Assembly: GCA_964019415.1 (NCBI GenBank)
Contig: OZ025869.1
Location: forward strand, 12,829,430-12,893,429
DNA: 64,000 nt
From: Ianthella basta
Lineage: Eukaryota; Porifera; Demospongiae; Verongiida; Ianthellidae
Direction of reading: 5' to 3'
This document shows, one piece after another, positions 14,708 through 23,000 of the stretch. The notes beneath the pieces are model-generated. The model was not told where the DNA came from. It searched no databases and saw only the letters and a list, made by a program, of their open reading frames with translations. Numbering within the stretch: position 1 is the first letter of the stretch; every line of letters begins with the position of its first letter. A program made the position numbers and the translations under genes.

Positions 14708-15607
14708 TTGCCTCATCTTGAAATATCTTGCCTCATCTTGCAATGTCTTGCCTCATCTTGCCTAATCTTGCAATATCTTGCTTCATCTTGCACTATCTTG
14801 CTTCATCTTGCTATATCTTGTGACATCTTGCACTATCTTGCCTTAATTACTACATCTTGCTTTATTTTGCTATATCTTGCCTCATCTTGCAATATCTTGC
14901 CTCATCTTGCAATATCTCGCTACATCTTACTTCATCTTGTTATATCTTGCCTCATCCTGCTTCATCTTGCTATATCTTGCCTCATCTTGCTATATCTTGT
15001 CTCATCTAGCAATATCTTGCCTCATCTTGCAATATCTTACTTCTTCTTGCTATATCTTGCATTATCTTGCCTCATCTTGCAATATCTTGCCTCATCTTGC
15101 TTCATCTTGCTTCATCTTGCTATATCTTGCCTCATCTTGTTATATCTTGCTTCATCTTGCAATATCTTGCCTCATCTTGCAACATCTTGCCCCATCTTGC
15201 TACATCTTGCCTCATTTTGCAATGTCTTGCCTCAACTTGCTACATCTTGCCTCATTTTACTATTTTTTGCCTCATCTTACTATTTCTTGCCTCATCTTGC
15301 TATATCTTGCCTCATCTTGCAATATCTTGCCTCATCTTGCTATTTCTTGCTTCATCTTTCTATTTCTTGCCTCATCTTGCAATATCTTGCCTCATCTTGC
15401 TACATCTTGCCTCATCTTGCAATGTCTTGCCTCATCTTTCTACATCTTGCCTCGTCTTGCTATTTCTTGCCTCATCTTGCTATTTCTTGCCTCATCTTGC
15501 AATATCTTGCCTCATCTGGCTATTTCTTGCCTCATCTTGCTATTTCTTGCCTCATTCTGCAATATCTTGCCTCATCATGCAATATCTTGCCTAATCTTGC
15601 AATATCT
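14708..15607 (+). repeat. Long-range duplicated satellite block, copy 2
   Basis: This is the counterpart of 842-1740, including the irregular 19-nt double unit with ccttaattac and the cttgaaatat unit. Copy 2 lacks the 9-nt contracted unit seen near 1200 in copy 1, so the two have diverged by small indels as well as substitutions. Confidence 0.72.
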
Positions 15608-16582
15608 TGCCTCGTCTTGCAATATCTTGCCTCATCTTGCAATGTCTTGCCTCATCTTACCAAATCTTGCAATATCTTGCCTCATCTTGCATTATCTTGC
15701 TTCATCTTCCTATATCTTGCCTCATCTTGTCTCATTTTGCAATATCTTGCGACGTCTTACACTATCTTACCTCATCTTACTACATCTTGCTTCATCTTGC
15801 TATATCTTGCCTCATCTTGCTACATCTTGCCTCGTCTTGCAATATCTTGCCTAATCTTGCAATATCTTGCCTCATCTTGCAATATCTTGCTTCATCTTGC
15901 TATTTCTTGGTTCATCTTGCAATATCTTGCCTCATCATGCAATATCTAGCCTAATCTTGCAATCTCTGCCTCATCTTGCAATATCTTGCCTCATCTTACA
16001 ATATCTTGCATAATCTTGCTATTTCTTGCTTCATCTTGCAATATCTTGCTTCATCGTGCTACATCTTCCTCATCTTACTAAATCTTGTTTCATCTTGCTA
16101 CATCTTGCCTCATCTTGCTTCATCTTGCTACATCTTGCCTCATCTTGTAATGTCTTGCCTCATCTTGCCTAATCTTGCAACATCTTGCCTCGTCTTGCAA
16201 TATCTTGCCTCATCTTGTAATGTCCTGCCTCATCTTGCCTCATCTTGCAGTATCTTGCCTCATCTTGCTATTTCTTGCCTCATCTTGCTATTTCTTGTCT
16301 CATCTTTCAATGTCTTACCTCATCTCGCTACATCTTGCCTCATCTTGCAATATCTTACCTCATCTTGCTATTTCTTGCTTCATCTTGCAATACCTTGCAA
16401 CATCTTGCTATATCTTGCCTCATCTTACTAAATCTGGCTTCATCTTGCTACATCTTGCTTCATCTTGCCTCATCTTGCTACATCTTGCCTCATCTTGCAA
16501 TGCCTTATTACCTCAACTCGCTACATCTTGCCTCATCTTGCTACATCTTGCCTCATCTTGCTACATCTTGCCTCATCTTGCT

Positions 16583-16634
16583 ATCACGACACAGACCCTG
16601 GCAGAGGATGCCTCCTCTTGCTACATCTTGCCTC
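16583..16634 (+). other. Complex 5' junction: RT fragment plus satellite filler
   Basis: Positions 16583-16610 match 28 nt of the RT coding region at 18556-18583. The next stretch, from 16611 to about 16638, matches a satellite variant found at 9930, 24070, 28130, 32260, 32933 and 60570. The element resumes at its GIY-YIG linker region (16633 corresponds to 19268). Satellite and element share tcgtcc at the second switch, so that breakpoint is ambiguous by 6 nt. Template switching during reverse transcription, or nested insertion with deletion, could both give this structure. Confidence 0.8.
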
Positions 16635-17159
16635 GTCCACAAACACTCGCACCCAAGGAGACCAAGACGGGAAATGGATGACCAGAAGCCCAGAACAACC
16701 CTGACCCTCCCTTACATTGCTGGTCTTTCGGAGGCAGTAAGACGGATTCTTGCACCGCTAGAAATCAAGGTGGCTTTCCGCCCACAAAGCACTCTTCGCA
16801 GCTTACTTGTGCACCCCAAGGATCCAGTACCAATGGACCAACGGAAGGGGGTTGTGTACAGCGTGCCTTGTGATGGATGCTCCAAGGTGTACATTGGGCA
16901 AACTGGCCGGAGCCTCAAACACCGGCTGGCAGAACACAGACGTGCCCTGAAGAATGGAGATGTGGCAGCATCGGCCCTCGCAGAACACACCCTCGCAACA
17001 GGTCATCTGGTGGATCTCACCAAGTCAGAAGTAATTGACTGTCACCCATATGCCACCACACGCTGCCTATTGGAGAGTTGGCATATACAACGGAACCCGG
17101 ATGCACTGAATAGGGAGAAGGGAACCTTGCCTGAGGTGTACACTGCCCTCCTAGAGTAG
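16635..17159 (+). pseudogene. 5'-truncated GIY-YIG endonuclease fragment of the PLE
   Basis: About 174 codons corresponding to the C-terminus of the PLE polyprotein, ending at TAG 17157-17159. It retains the whole GIY-YIG domain (GVVY, then VYIGQTGR, a CxxC pair between them, and the later Glu in LLESWH) but lacks the reverse transcriptase and any start of its own. The frame happens to stay open into the satellite upstream (to about 16245), giving an artificial satellite-endonuclease fusion with no biological support. Compared with the full copy it has Arg instead of Gln just before the EMDD residues (16669) and one silent difference (17099). It is best seen as the coding part of the pseudo-LTR, not as a gene. 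Confidence 0.88.
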
Positions 17160-17283
17160 ATTACTATTGGATCTCTACTGTTACTGCCTAAGAAAATTCA
17201 TTGACTGTTAAAATTGTTACTTTAACGTTATTCATGGTCACATCATCAACTGTCACCACATTTCATCACCTGTCACTAACATT

Positions 17284-17293
17284 TATATATAAA
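17284..17293 (+). promoter_or_regulatory. TATA-like run in the upstream pseudo-LTR
   Basis: The run tatatataaa lies about 60 nt upstream of the predicted hammerhead cleavage site and about 105 nt upstream of the first ATG of the full copy. Pseudo-LTRs of PLEs are expected to carry the promoter, so this is the best visible candidate. In an A/T-rich UTR the match could be chance. The same run occurs at 19919-19928. Confidence 0.35.
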
Positions 17294-17316
17294 CTTTAGG
17301 AGTGCTGTATTTTGTC

Positions 17317-17359
17317 ATTCACTGATGAAGGTGGCTGAAAGCTGCCGAAACGTCTGGAT
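17317..17359 (+). ncRNA. Hammerhead ribozyme, upstream pseudo-LTR
   Basis: Core elements are in order. Stem I 5' strand ATTCA is at 17317-17321 and CTGATGA at 17322-17328. Stem II is GGTGGC (17330-17335) paired with GCTGCC (17341-17346) around a TGAAA loop, with two G-U pairs. GAAA follows at 17347-17350, then CGTC at 17351-17354, and stem I 3' strand TGGAT at 17355-17359 (5 bp with one G-U). Stem III reduces to the palindrome ACGT, which cannot close a hairpin but can pair between two molecules. Predicted cleavage is after C17354. Hammerheads of this minimal type are known in PLE pseudo-LTRs. One oddity is the unpaired A17329 where a G-C pair is usual. Activity is not shown by sequence alone. 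Confidence 0.85.
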
Positions 17360-17397
17360 AACTTGTGAAAAATTTTGGCTAGTGCGAACGAACTTGG

Positions 17398-19794
17398 ATG
17401 ATGTCAGACTTACCTAGCCACTCAGGACTTTTCAAACGTGTCAAAGAAGACAACGGCATAGAAGCACTCCAAGCAACTAGGCACTATGTTAACACAGCTT
17501 GTAAGATTAGTCGCACCCATCAACACATTGCCTTTAACCAGAGATGCCGTCGATACCAGTTGTTACCACGCAGTTTGGAAGTGAAACCTCTGGTGCCCAC
17601 CTCACAAGGATGCCGCATTGCAAGAAGAGCAGGTTTCCAGTTCCTGTCAGCACGGGTACAGCACTGCTACAGCAAGTTGAAGAACTTAGAGACGGATCTC
17701 TTCTTCCAGAAGCGTCAATTGGACCATGCCCTTGGTGCACAGAAGCTTGCAGTCCTGGAAAAGCATGTCAGCGACACCCAGACTAAGGTCTCGACTCAGA
17801 CAAAGGAACGGCAGAAGAAGAAGTTCGACAACCTTCTGGCTAGACAAACCTCCATGCAGCAAAGCCCAGGCAACCGGCGTGTGGTGAACCTGTCATCCAG
17901 ACAGCTTGATGACTCACAAATGTCAGCCTTGTCCAAAGGTCTGAATTTTGCACCTGCACCAGGACGTGTTCCCACAGCTCACTTTGTCTCCAGTGTAGAA
18001 GCAGCAATTGGTTGAACCGGAGTCAGTGATAAAGTCGCAGCAAAGGCCCGCATGTGTGTCATTGGCGCAGTCAGTCGTGCAAAGATGCCACCCAGAAACA
18101 TCCCATCAAAGGAAATGAAGGCCCTGAAGGATCTTGCCAACGATGAGGCTATTCTCATATTACCAGCAGACAAGGGCAAGGCCACAGTGGTGATGGACAG
18201 AGCAGATTATGACGGAAAGATGCTGAAGATGTTGAGTGATGAAAGCACGTACCAACCAGTGGAGAAGGACCCGACAGCACCACTGGAGAGAAAGATGAAT
18301 GCCCAACTGATGAATCTTAAGCGATCTGGTCGCCTCCCCAACGATGTGTACGCACAATTGAGGAGCTCAGCTGGCAGGACCCCCCTGATGTATGGCCTAC
18401 CTAAGGTGCACAAGCAGGACGTCCCACTCCGCCCCATTGTGTCCTTCGTGTCCTCTCCGACATACCAGCTGTCCAAGTTCCTAGCCAGCATATTAGCTCC
18501 ACTTGTCGGACGGACTAGCTCCTATGTGAGGAACTCGAAGTCCTTTGTTGATTTCATCACGACACAGACCCTGGCAGAGGATGAGATTCTACTATCCTTT
18601 GATGTGGTATCCCTCTTCACCTGTGTCCCAACGGGGCTGGCTGTCCAGATAGCCCGCCGCCGACTGGAGAATGATCCCTCCCTCCAGGACAGGACTGACC
18701 TCAACATTGATGACATCGTGGATCTCCTGACCATGTGCCTTGACGCAACCTACCTGTCCTTCAGAGGGAAGGTGTACCGGCAAGTACATGGTACCGCAAT
18801 GGGGTCGCCGGTGTCTGTAGTTGTGGCCAACCTGGTAATGGAGGATGTTGAAGAGAGAGCCCTGACCACATTTCCCTCCCCTCCCCGCTTCTGGAAGCGT
18901 TACGTAGACGATACGTGCACAGCTCTCCCCAGGGACATGGTCGAGCCCTTCCATAAGCACCTGAACTGCATCGAGCCATGCATACAATTCACAGTGGAGG
19001 AGGAGTCTGGTGATAGGAGGCTACCCTTTCTGGATGTACAGCTTTGCAGGGATTGTGATGGCACTGTTACTACATCGGTGTATCGGAAGGCCACACACAC
19101 CAACCAATACCTCTCCTTCACATCCCACCACCCGACGGCACACAAGGTAGCTGTGATAAGGACCCTCATGACCAGAGCCAACACTCTTTCATCCTCAGGC
19201 GTGGAGAGAGTGCAGGAAGAGAAACAGATTGTAGAAGCACTGCGAGAGAATGGCTATCCCCCCAGCTTCGTCCACAAACACTCGCACCCAAGGAGACCAA
19301 GACAGGAAATGGATGACCAGAAGCCCAGAACAACCCTGACCCTCCCTTACATTGCTGGTCTTTCGGAGGCAGTAAGACGGATTCTTGCACCGCTAGAAAT
19401 CAAGGTGGCTTTCCGCCCACAAAGCACTCTTCGCAGCTTACTTGTGCACCCCAAGGATCCAGTACCAATGGACCAACGGAAGGGGGTTGTGTACAGCGTG
19501 CCTTGTGATGGATGCTCCAAGGTGTACATTGGGCAAACTGGCCGGAGCCTCAAACACCGGCTGGCAGAACACAGACGTGCCCTGAAGAATGGAGATGTGG
19601 CAGCATCGGCCCTCGCAGAACACACCCTCGCAACAGGTCATCTGGTGGATCTCACCAAGTCAGAAGTAATTGACTGTCACCCATATGCCACCACACGCTG
19701 CCTATTGGAGAGTTGGCATATACAACGGAACCCAGATGCACTGAATAGGGAGAAGGGAACCTTGCCTGAGGTGTACACTGCCCTCCTAGAGTAG
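17398..19794 (+). pseudogene. PLE polyprotein: N-terminal region, reverse transcriptase, GIY-YIG endonuclease (one internal stop)
   Basis: One frame of 799 codons counting the final TAG, broken by TGA at 18013-18015 (codon 206). Start: ATG 17398 or the adjacent ATG 17401, at the edge of the upstream pseudo-LTR. Codons 1-205 are basic and helical, with a probable coiled coil near residues 85-150 and the PLE-typical LSKGLNFAPAPG near 180-192. The 580-residue part numbered from Met 18052 holds LPADKGKATVVMD (fingers), motif A FDVVSLF (Asp184), motif B GTAMGSPVS (247-255), motif C YVDD (284-287), the thumb-side SFTSHHPTAHK, then the endonuclease: GVVY 478-481, Cys485/Cys488, VYIG 491-494, Arg498 and Glu553. 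The protein would nick DNA and copy its RNA at the nick. Total length fits a full-size EN+ PLE. Both halves share the frame, so a single nonsense change is the visible lesion. Two separate ORFs, or readthrough, are less likely. Confidence 0.9.
18052..19794 (+). CDS. Open RT plus GIY-YIG segment downstream of the internal stop
   Basis: A 580-residue uninterrupted frame from the first Met after the TGA at 18013 to TAG 19792-19794. All RT palm motifs and all expected GIY-YIG residues are intact, so the enzymatic part is undamaged at sequence level. No Kozak-like or promoter signal near 18052 argues for real initiation there. It is listed separately only because it is what an automatic gene caller would report. 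Biologically it belongs to the broken 799-codon frame starting at 17398. Base composition and codon use differ sharply from the surrounding satellite, as expected for an inserted element. Confidence 0.75.
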   Translation: MCVIGAVSRAKMPPRNIPSKEMKALKDLANDEAILILPADKGKATVVMDRADYDGKMLKMLSDESTYQPVEKDPTAPLERKMNAQLMNLKRSGRLPNDVYAQLRSSAGRTPLMYGLPKVHKQDVPLRPIVSFVSSPTYQLSKFLASILAPLVGRTSSYVRNSKSFVDFITTQTLAEDEILLSFDVVSLFTCVPTGLAVQIARRRLENDPSLQDRTDLNIDDIVDLLTMCLDATYLSFRGKVYRQVHGTAMGSPVSVVVANLVMEDVEERALTTFPSPPRFWKRYVDDTCTALPRDMVEPFHKHLNCIEPCIQFTVEEESGDRRLPFLDVQLCRDCDGTVTTSVYRKATHTNQYLSFTSHHPTAHKVAVIRTLMTRANTLSSSGVERVQEEKQIVEALRENGYPPSFVHKHSHPRRPRQEMDDQKPRTTLTLPYIAGLSEAVRRILAPLEIKVAFRPQSTLRSLLVHPKDPVPMDQRKGVVYSVPCDGCSKVYIGQTGRSLKHRLAEHRRALKNGDVAASALAEHTLATGHLVDLTKSEVIDCHPYATTRCLLESWHIQRNPDALNREKGTLPEVYTALLE

Positions 19795-20038
19795 ATTACT
19801 ATTGGATCTCTACTGTTACTGCCTAAGAAAATTCATTGACTGTTAAAATTGTTACTTTAACGTTATTCATGGTCACATCATCAACTGTCACCACATTTCA
19901 TCACCTGTCACTAACATTTATATATAAACTTTAGGAGTGCTGTATTTTGTCATTCACTGATGAAGGTGGCTGAAAGCTGCCGAAACGTCTGGATAACTTG
20001 TGAAAAATTTTGGCTAGTGCGAACGAACTTGGATGATG
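19268..20038 (+). repeat. Downstream pseudo-LTR (3' end of the full PLE copy)
   Basis: This 771-bp repeat of 16633-17403 covers the endonuclease C-terminus, the 3' UTR (19795-20038) with a TATA-like run at 19919-19928, and the second hammerhead. It ends with gatgatg, and the satellite resumes exactly at a unit start (cttgcctaat, 20039). Both base differences from the upstream copy are CG here changed to CA (19304 and 19734). Confidence 0.93.
19952..19994 (+). ncRNA. Hammerhead ribozyme, downstream pseudo-LTR
   Basis: Identical to the motif at 17317-17359. Stem I ATTCA/TGGAT is at 19952-19956 and 19990-19994, CTGATGA at 19957-19963, stem II GGTGGC/GCTGCC at 19965-19981, GAAA at 19982-19985, and CGTC at 19986-19989, with predicted cleavage after C19989. 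The two predicted cut sites are 2635 nt apart, so self-cleavage of a read-through transcript would release a unit-length RNA. Confidence 0.85.
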
Positions 20039-23000
20039 CTTGCCTAATCTTGCAATATCTTGCCTCATCTTGCAATATCTTGCCTCATCTTGCTACATCT
20101 TGACTCATTTTGCAATATCTTACCTCATCTTGCTACATCTTGCCTCATCTTGCAATATCTTGTTATATCTTGCTACATCTTGCCTCATCTTGCTTCATCT
20201 TGCTACATCTTGCCTCATCTTGTAATGTCTTGCCTCATCTTGCCTAATCTTGCAATATTTTGCCTCGTCTTGCAATATCTTGCCTCATCTTGCAATGTCT
20301 TGCCTCATCTTGCTACATCTTGCCTCGTCTTGCAATATCTTGCCGTATCTTGCAATATCTTGCCTCATCTTGCAATATCTTGCCTCATCTTGCTATTTCT
20401 TGCTTCATCTTGCACTATCTTGCCTCATCTTGCAATATCTTGCCTCATCTTGCTATTTCTTGCTTCATCTTGCACTATCTTGCCTCATCATGCAATATCT
20501 TGCCTCATCTTGCAATCTCTTGCCTCAGCTTGCAATATCTTGCCTCATCTTGCAATGTCTTACCTCATCTTGCTACATCTTGCCTCATCTTACAATATCT
20601 TGTTTCATCTTGCTACATCTTGCCTCATCTTGCTTCATCTTACTACATCTAGCCTAATCTTGTAATGTCTTGCCACATCTTGCCTAATCTTGCAATAACT
20701 TGCCTCGTCTTGCAATATCTGGCCTCATCTTGCTATATCTTGCCTCATCTTGCTACATCTTGCCTCGTCTTGCAATATCTTGCGTCATCTTCTTACATCT
20801 TACTTCATCTTGCTATTTCTTGCCTCATTTTGCTATTTCTTGCCTCATCTTGCCATATTTTGCCTCTTCTTGCTACATCTTGCCTCGTCCTGCAATATCT
20901 TGCCTCATCTTTTTACATCTTGCCTCATCTTGCTATTTCTTGCCTCGTCTTGCTATTTCTTGCCTCATCTTGCTATTTCTTGCTTCATCTTGCAATATCT
21001 TTCCTCATCATGCAATATCTTGCCTAATCTTGCAATATCTTGCTTCATCTTGCAATATCTTACCTCATCTTGCTACATCTTGCCTCATCTTGCAATATCT
21101 TGTTTTATCTTGCTACATCTTGCCTCATCTTGCTTCATCTTGCTACATCTTGCCTCATCGTGTAATGTCTTGCCTCATCTTGCCTAATCTTGCAATATCT
21201 TGCCTCGTCTTGCAATATCTTGCCTCATCTTGTAATGTCTTGCCTCATCTTGCTACATCTTGCCTCATCTTGCAATATCTTGCCTCATCTTGCTATTTCT
21301 TGCTTCATCTTGCAATATCTTGCCTCATCATGCAATATCTTGCCTAATCTTGCAATATCTTGCCTCATCTTGCAATGTCTTACCTCATCTTGCTACATCT
21401 TGCCTCATCTTGCAATATCTTGCTTTATCTTTCTACATCTTGCCTCATCTTACTAAATCTTGTTATATCTTGCTACATCTTGCCTCATCTTGCTTCATCT
21501 TGCTACATCTTGCCTCATCTTGTAATATCTTGCCTCATCTTGCCTAAACTTGCAATATCTTGCCTCATCTTGCAATATCTTGCCTCATCTTGTAATATCT
21601 TGCCTCATCTTGCTACATCTTGCATCGTCTTGCAATATCCTGCCTCATCTTGCTATTTCTTGCCTCATCTTGCAATATCTTGCCTCATCTTGCAATATCT
21701 TGCCTCATCTTGTATTGTCTTACCTCATCTTGCTACATCTTGCCTCATCTTGCAATATCTTGCTTTATCTTTCTACATCTAGCCTCATCTTACTAAATCT
21801 TGTTTCATCTTGCTACATCTTGCCTCATCTTGCTTCATCTTGCTACATCTTGCCTCATCTTGTAATGTCTTGCCTCATCTTGCCTAATCTTGCAACATCT
21901 TGCCTCGTCTTGCAATATCTTGCCTCATCTTGTAATGTCCTGCCTCATCTTGCCTCATCTTGCAGTATCTTGCCTCATCTTGCTATTTCTTGCCTCATCT
22001 TGCTATTTCTTGTCTCATCTTTCAATGTCTTACCTCATCTCGCTACATCTTGCCTCATCTTGCAAGACCTTGCAACATCTTGCTATATCTTGCCTCATCT
22101 TACTAAATCTGGCTTCATCATGCTACATCTTGCTTCATCTTGCCTCATCTTGCTACATCTTGCCTCATCTTGCAATGCCTTATTACCTCAACTCGCTACA
22201 TCTTGCCTCATCTTGCTACATCTTGCCTCATCTTGCTACATCTTGCCTCATCTTGCTATTTCTTGCCTCATCTTGCTATATTTTGCCTCATCTTGCTACA
22301 TCTTGCCTCGTCCTGCAATATGTTGCCTCATCTTCTTACATCTTACCTCATCTTGCTATTTCTTGCCTCATCTTGCAGTATCTTGCCTCATCTTGCTATT
22401 TCTTGCTTCATCTTGCACTATCTTGCCTCATCATGCAATATCTTGCCTCATCTTGCAATATCTTGCCTCATCTTGCAATATCTTGCCTCATCTTGCAATG
22501 TCTTACCTCATCTTGCTACATCGTGCCTCATCTTGCAATATCTTGCTTTATCTTTCTACATCTTGCCTCATCTTACTAAATCTTGTTATATCTTGCTACA
22601 TCTTGCCTCATCTTCCCTCATCTTGCTACATCTTACCTCATCTTGTTATGTCTTGCCTCATCTTGCCTAAACTTGCAATATCTTGCCTCGTCTTGTAATA
22701 TCTTGCCTAATCTTGCTACATCTTGCCTCATCTTGCAATATCTTGCCTCATCTTGCTATTTCTTGCCTCATCTTGCAATATCTTGCCTCATCTTGCAATA
22801 TCTTGCCTCATCTTGCAATGTCTTACCTCATCTTGCTACATCTTGCCTCACCTTGCTACATCTTGCTTTATCTTTCTACATCTTGCCTCATCTTACTAAA
22901 TCTTGTTTCATCTTGCTACATGTTGCCTTATCTTGCTTCATCTTGCTACATCTTGCCTCATCTTGTAATGTCTTGCCTCATCTTGCTACATCTTGCCTCA

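Larger units (their letters stand above)
1..16582 (+). repeat. Satellite array, left part (10/20-bp unit)
   Basis: The stretch consists of head-to-tail decamers, usually cttgcctcat alternating with a variable decamer (cttgcaatat, cttgctacat, cttgctattt, cttgcttcat, cttgctatat, cttgtaatgt, cttactaaat, cttgcctaat). The effective unit is 20 bp. All units have the same orientation. Small indels shift the decamer register now and then, for example a 19-nt double unit near 975, a 3-nt insertion near 2739 and 3522, and an 11-nt unit near 11860. No promoter, RNA gene or codon-biased gene is visible. Long open frames on the + strand are explained by the period and are not called as genes. The array ends in a partial unit at the PLE junction. 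Confidence 0.97.
17160..17397 (+). other. PLE untranslated region between truncated and full copies
   Basis: This A/T-rich non-coding stretch is the 3' UTR of the truncated copy and the leader of the full copy. It contains the TATA-like run and the hammerhead motif annotated separately. I found no AATAAA polyadenylation signal in it. The identical sequence follows the full copy at 19795-20038. Confidence 0.85.
16633..17403 (+). repeat. Upstream pseudo-LTR of the PLE
   Basis: This 771-bp direct repeat of 19268-20038 contains the C-terminal 174 codons of the endonuclease region, the 3' UTR, a TATA-like run, a hammerhead ribozyme and the terminal gatgatg. Differences from the downstream copy are G/A at 16669 versus 19304 and G/A at 17099 versus 19734, both in a CpG context. 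Its last bases supply the ATG codons of the downstream frame, so it acts as the leader and probable promoter of the full copy. Confidence 0.93.
16583..20038 (+). mobile_element. Penelope-like retroelement (EN+ PLE), partial tandem copy
   Basis: This is the only large non-satellite segment. Reading left to right it contains: 28 nt identical to the RT region (16583-16610, matching 18556-18583); about 24 nt of satellite filler; a 771-bp 5'-truncated copy ending at 17403; and a full copy from 17404 to 20038. The truncated copy repeats the downstream end at a constant offset of 2635 bp with no indels. A head-to-tail partial tandem with a pseudo-LTR is the known organisation of many PLEs. The coding region has an RT with YVDD and a GIY-YIG endonuclease, which places it among canonical EN+ PLEs. 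The two repeats differ at 2 of 771 positions, implying recent insertion. Target-site duplication cannot be judged inside a satellite. The element looks autonomous in layout but is disabled by one stop codon. Confidence 0.95.

Noticed and set aside
1-16582. CRISPR-like array of short repeats
   Set aside because: The repeats are 10-20 bp, contiguous and degenerate, with no unique spacers of constant length and no cas genes; this is a eukaryotic-type satellite.
16245-17159. 304-codon frame fusing satellite peptide to a GIY-YIG domain
   Set aside because: The frame is open by chance through the satellite and the element junction; its upstream part is satellite and its downstream part is the truncated PLE copy.
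18592-18987. 131-codon minus-strand frame, and other minus-strand frames at 16712-17006 and 18160-19641
   Set aside because: They lie antisense to conserved RT and endonuclease motifs and show no recognisable domain; they are shadows of the + strand coding region.
16583-20038. LTR retrotransposon or LINE
   Set aside because: The direct repeats include coding sequence and lack TG...CA ends; no gag, protease, RNase H, integrase or AP endonuclease is visible. The RT plus GIY-YIG layout and hammerheads fit a PLE.
19795-20038. Polyadenylation signal at the PLE 3' end
   Set aside because: No AATAAA or ATTAAA hexamer was found in the 3' UTR, so none is annotated.
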